Shown: positions 61,433 to 64,000 of the stretch, in pieces
Numbering within the stretch: position 1 is the stretch's first letter
Layout: each line of letters starts with the position of its first letter
Assembly: GCA_025345505.1 (NCBI GenBank)
Contig: JANVCC010000077.1
Coordinates: 9,975,163 to 10,039,162 of the forward strand
DNA length: 64,000 bases
Reading direction: 5' to 3'
Origin: Todiramphus chloris collaris
Lineage: Eukaryota > Chordata > Aves > Coraciiformes > Alcedinidae
Position numbers and translations under genes: made by a program
The notes under the pieces: model-generated
What the model saw: only the letters and a program-made list of their open reading frames with translations
Databases searched by the model: none
Told to the model about the DNA's origin: nothing

Positions 61433-61660
61433 ACCACAGAATGGTAGCTGTTGAAAGATACTCTGGACATCATTATTTTTCAACTCTCCTGCTAAAGCAG
61501 GGCGACCAAGAGCAGGTTGCTCAGGATTGTGTCCATGGGGGTTTGGAATGTCTCCAGAGAAGGAGACTCCACAACCTCTCTGGGCAGCCTGAACCAGGGA
61601 GCTGGCACCCTCACAGCAAAGAAGTTTTTCCTCACAGAATACTTCAGTGTAATTCTCTAG
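61433..61660 (-). mobile_element. CR1 LINE fragment, 3' end, minus strand (first of a pair)
   Basis: The plus strand begins ACCACAGAATGG and shows TCAACTCTCCTGCTAAAGCA, GAGCAGGTTGCTCAGG, GAAGGAGACTCCACAACCTC, TCTGGGCAGCCTGAACCAGG and AAGAAGTTTTTCCTCA. This is the reverse complement of the same general CR1 tail as the 61810 copy. Similarity fades after about 61640. About 150 bp separates it from the next CR1. Confidence 0.93.
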
Positions 61661-61809
61661 GATTTGATTTAGGCTCCTAGAGCATCAGGTGTCAAATGAA
61701 CCAATTTTTGTTAAATGAGTATTACCATTATGTGTTGGCTCAAAAGATTTTCTAACTGGTGACTCCAGTCTTTCTGTTGGGATAGTTGGGTAACAGCAAA
61801 GCTCATAAG

Positions 61810-62531
61810 ACCACAGAATGGTCAGGGTTGAAAACCACCTCTGAAAGTTGCCTAGTCTGACTCCCCTGCTTAGAACAGAGTCAGTGAAAGCAGGTTGCTC
61901 AGGGCCACATCCATCTGGGGTTTGTATATCTCCATGGGTGGAGTCTCCGCAAGCTCTCTGGGTAGTCTGTGCAGTGTTCATCACTATTACAGTGAAAGTG
62001 TGTTTTCTTATGCTTAAGTGGAATTTCTTGTATTTCAAATTATGCCCATCACCCCTTGTTCTGTCAGTGAGAACCACTGAGAATAGTCTGGCTTTTTTTC
62101 CTTTACTCCCTTCCATGGATATAACCCACCCTGAGTCACCTCTTCTCCAGGCTCAACAGTTCCAGCCTCTCCTCATATCTCAGATGCTCTAAATCCCTTC
62201 CTCACATTCATGGCCCTTTGCTGGACTTGCTCCAATATGTCCCCGTCTCTGGACACTGGAGACCCCAGAACTGAACCCAGAACTCCATGTGTCTAACTGG
62301 CAGTGAGCAGAGGAGAACGTTCTCCTCCCTTTCTTGACTTGCTAACAAAGGTCTTCCTAATGCAGCCCAGGATGCTGTTGGCCTTCTTTGCTGCAAAGGT
62401 ACATTGCTGGCTCACGTTCAAGTTGTTGTTCTAACAGGACTCTCCAGTTCCTTCTTTGAAGAGCTGCTTTCCAGCCATTCTGTCTCCAGTTTGTGCTGGT
62501 AACATGGGGTTATTCCTCCCAAGCTGTACGA
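61810..62531 (-). mobile_element. CR1 LINE fragment, about 720 bp, minus strand (second of a pair)
   Basis: This is the longest CR1 copy in the window. It starts ACCACAGAATGGTCAGGGTT, passes GAAAGCAGGTTGCTCAGGGC, CACCCCTTGTTCTGTCAGTG, CACCTCTTCTCCAGGCTCAA, CTTTGCTGGACTTGCTCCAA, ACTGGAGACCCCAGAACTGA and ATGCAGCCCAGGATGCTGTT. It ends at GGGGTTATTCCTCCCAAGCT (62506). On the minus strand this covers the CR1 3' region, and possibly the last part of the reverse-transcriptase ORF, but stops and indels leave no intact protein. Open frames reported across it (61685-62116 minus, 61848-62192 plus, 62208-62396 minus) are remnants or shadows. Confidence 0.95.
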
Positions 62532-64000
62532 GGCAATGATGGATGCAGAAATACTATGAATGCAGACACCAATGTAAAATACCATTTATCCATAAAAACC
62601 TTTGTTTCAGCTACTATCTTCAACTCTACAGCAACACTTAACTTTTTAATAATGACATGTCTGTGTTTTCACATATATTTCAGCATGGTACATTTTTTAT
62701 GTGTTTTTCCTCATACTTCATTTTCCATTTCACACAGTAGCATCTGGCACTGTCTTCTTGCCAGACCCCCCAGTAGGAAACGTGATTGCTTATTGCTTTC
62801 TACCAGGCATCTCTTATCTAAAATGTTATTGTTTTTTTCCCCCTTTCCTTCTCTGTCCTTTAAAGTTTCCAGATTGCTATGAATTTCTATATTCTCTATT
62901 TCATGTTTACTGATTGCTGCCGTGTTTAATTTAGTGTCAGTGCAAAGGAGGACACCCATCTTCTTTTGTCACAAACATCTCCTTTTACAGAAGATTTTGT
63001 TCTTTCCCTTGCCTGATTTTTTTTTTTTGCATTGCTTTTTGTGCTCTGCACATAACATTTTTTTGTTCTGAGGTCAGGAGGAAAGTTGAGGTGTTTTGAT
63101 GCAACTCGGAGAAGCTGAGCTTTGGATGGGATTTTACTGGGGAAAGCAGAGAAATGGCATATTGCCAAATGGGTGGGGAGGAGGGGGAGTCACACGTGGA
63201 ACACGGTTGCATTTGCAGAAGCTTTTTGTACTTTGAGCACTTCCTTATATTGTCTAATATTGAGCTTGCTGTTAGTAGTGCAGTGGCTGGATACAAGCAG
63301 GACATCAGTTTGGTATTGCTGCACACATCGGAATTTGTTTTATTGGGAGAGGATGTATGAAGGCTTGAGAGGAGTGAGCAACTCTTAGAAAGACTATGAA
63401 TGCCCTGGTGCAAGAGATTAATAACAAGCAAGGAGAGATGGAGCAATTCACATAGCCTTGCTTTCAACCCCACAGAAAGTATTCCAGGGTCTGTCCCACC
63501 CCCACAACACTTCATTTCTTCCCCAAAGGCCATGTGGGCTAAAGAAAAATATGCTGCTGGTTAAGAACAAGAGTACAACATAAATATACAGCGGGGGTGG
63601 GGGCAGAACTGGTGAAGCATTAGGTCTTGGAAAGAAGTTTGAACCATGCTGCCTTCTAGAGATATATCTAGATCAAAAGACTTTATATTCCATTAAATTT
63701 ACATTGAATGCCTTTCCTGAGCATGCATATCAGGCATCAAGAATATAGGGCTGTACAGAAGAAGATCTTCACAAGTTTTCTCTTTCCAAACTGAAGAGTA
63801 GCAACTGCTGTCCAAAGGCTATAGGACTACATAAGTTCATCAAGCCAGCTGGTTTGGGAAAATATTGCTCCCTCAATTTCTGAATCTTTTGACCTCACTT
63901 AACCAGAGAAATGCAAGTCAGCAGCTTGGGATACAGTTGTTTATTAACTACTGCAAGGTAATTATTAAGCAAAAAATTATCCATGCACCATATGTCTGGT
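62532..64000. other. Unique non-coding sequence
   Basis: I recognise no gene or interspersed repeat. A 182-codon minus-strand open frame (62985-63533) is among the longest in the window. It has no recognisable domain, its last codons cross a T11 run, and its codon use looks unremarkable, so I do not call it a gene. Confidence 0.55.

Noticed and set aside
61685-62192. Overlapping open frames on both strands (143 and 114 codons)
   Set aside because: Both fall in the 61810-62531 CR1 fragment.
62985-63533. 182-codon open frame, minus strand
   Set aside because: It has no domain, its last codons cross a T11 run on the plus strand, and its composition is Ser/Leu-rich without pattern. It is probably chance. 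A protein search with hits in other birds would change this.
1-64000. CRISPR arrays, operons, tRNA or rRNA genes, or a new defence-type system
   Set aside because: No spaced direct-repeat array, no run of adjacent co-directional long genes and no cloverleaf or rRNA signature was seen. The window is vertebrate non-coding DNA.

Overview
This window looks like non-coding DNA from a bird genome. The main evidence is the repeat content. I find eleven fragments of CR1, the dominant avian and reptilian LINE. Most are truncated at the 5' end and carry the diagnostic 3' end, with an ATTCTRTG-type terminal octamer next to the conserved CCTTCCAACC block. There is also one well-preserved solo LTR of the avian ERVL type and one probable second LTR. 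I see no Alu, B1, L1 or other mammalian-type repeats and no bacterial gene organisation. The sequence is AT-rich and repeat-poor, as expected for an avian intron or gene desert. I cannot tell the species.

Layout. Bases 1-2100 hold a CR1 fragment and a probable LTR (about 1430-1830). Bases 2100-25000 are mostly unique AT-rich sequence with CR1 tails at 7941, 12541, 16312, 18564 and 24728, a pure (CCTTC)12 microsatellite at 9131, and several G/T-only tracts (4253, 19704, 21342, 23273). Bases 25000-44300 are almost repeat-free. They contain a strong G-quadruplex motif (27903), an AT-rich low-complexity block (32007) and another G/T tract (38442). Bases 44300-47800 form the busiest stretch: an old CR1 copy, a mildly CpG-enriched segment, a CR1 tail, the ERVL solo LTR (46611-47229), and a compact CpG cluster with two E-boxes exactly 30 bp apart (47658-47818). 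Bases 47800-60000 are again mostly unique. They include one exon-like open segment on the minus strand (57706-57855) and AT-rich blocks that look like candidate conserved non-coding elements. Bases 60000-64000 contain three CR1 copies, two of them consecutive in the same orientation; one of these (61810-62531) is the longest in the window.

No gene can be assigned with confidence. The longest open frames (182-187 codons) show no recognisable domain and are about what chance gives in 64 kb of AT-rich sequence. Several other protein-looking frames are CR1 sequence. I found no tRNA, rRNA, CRISPR array or operon, and nothing that I would call a new biological system. The best leads are the CpG/E-box cluster at 47658-47818, the exon-like segment at 57706-57855 and the recurrent G/T tracts.
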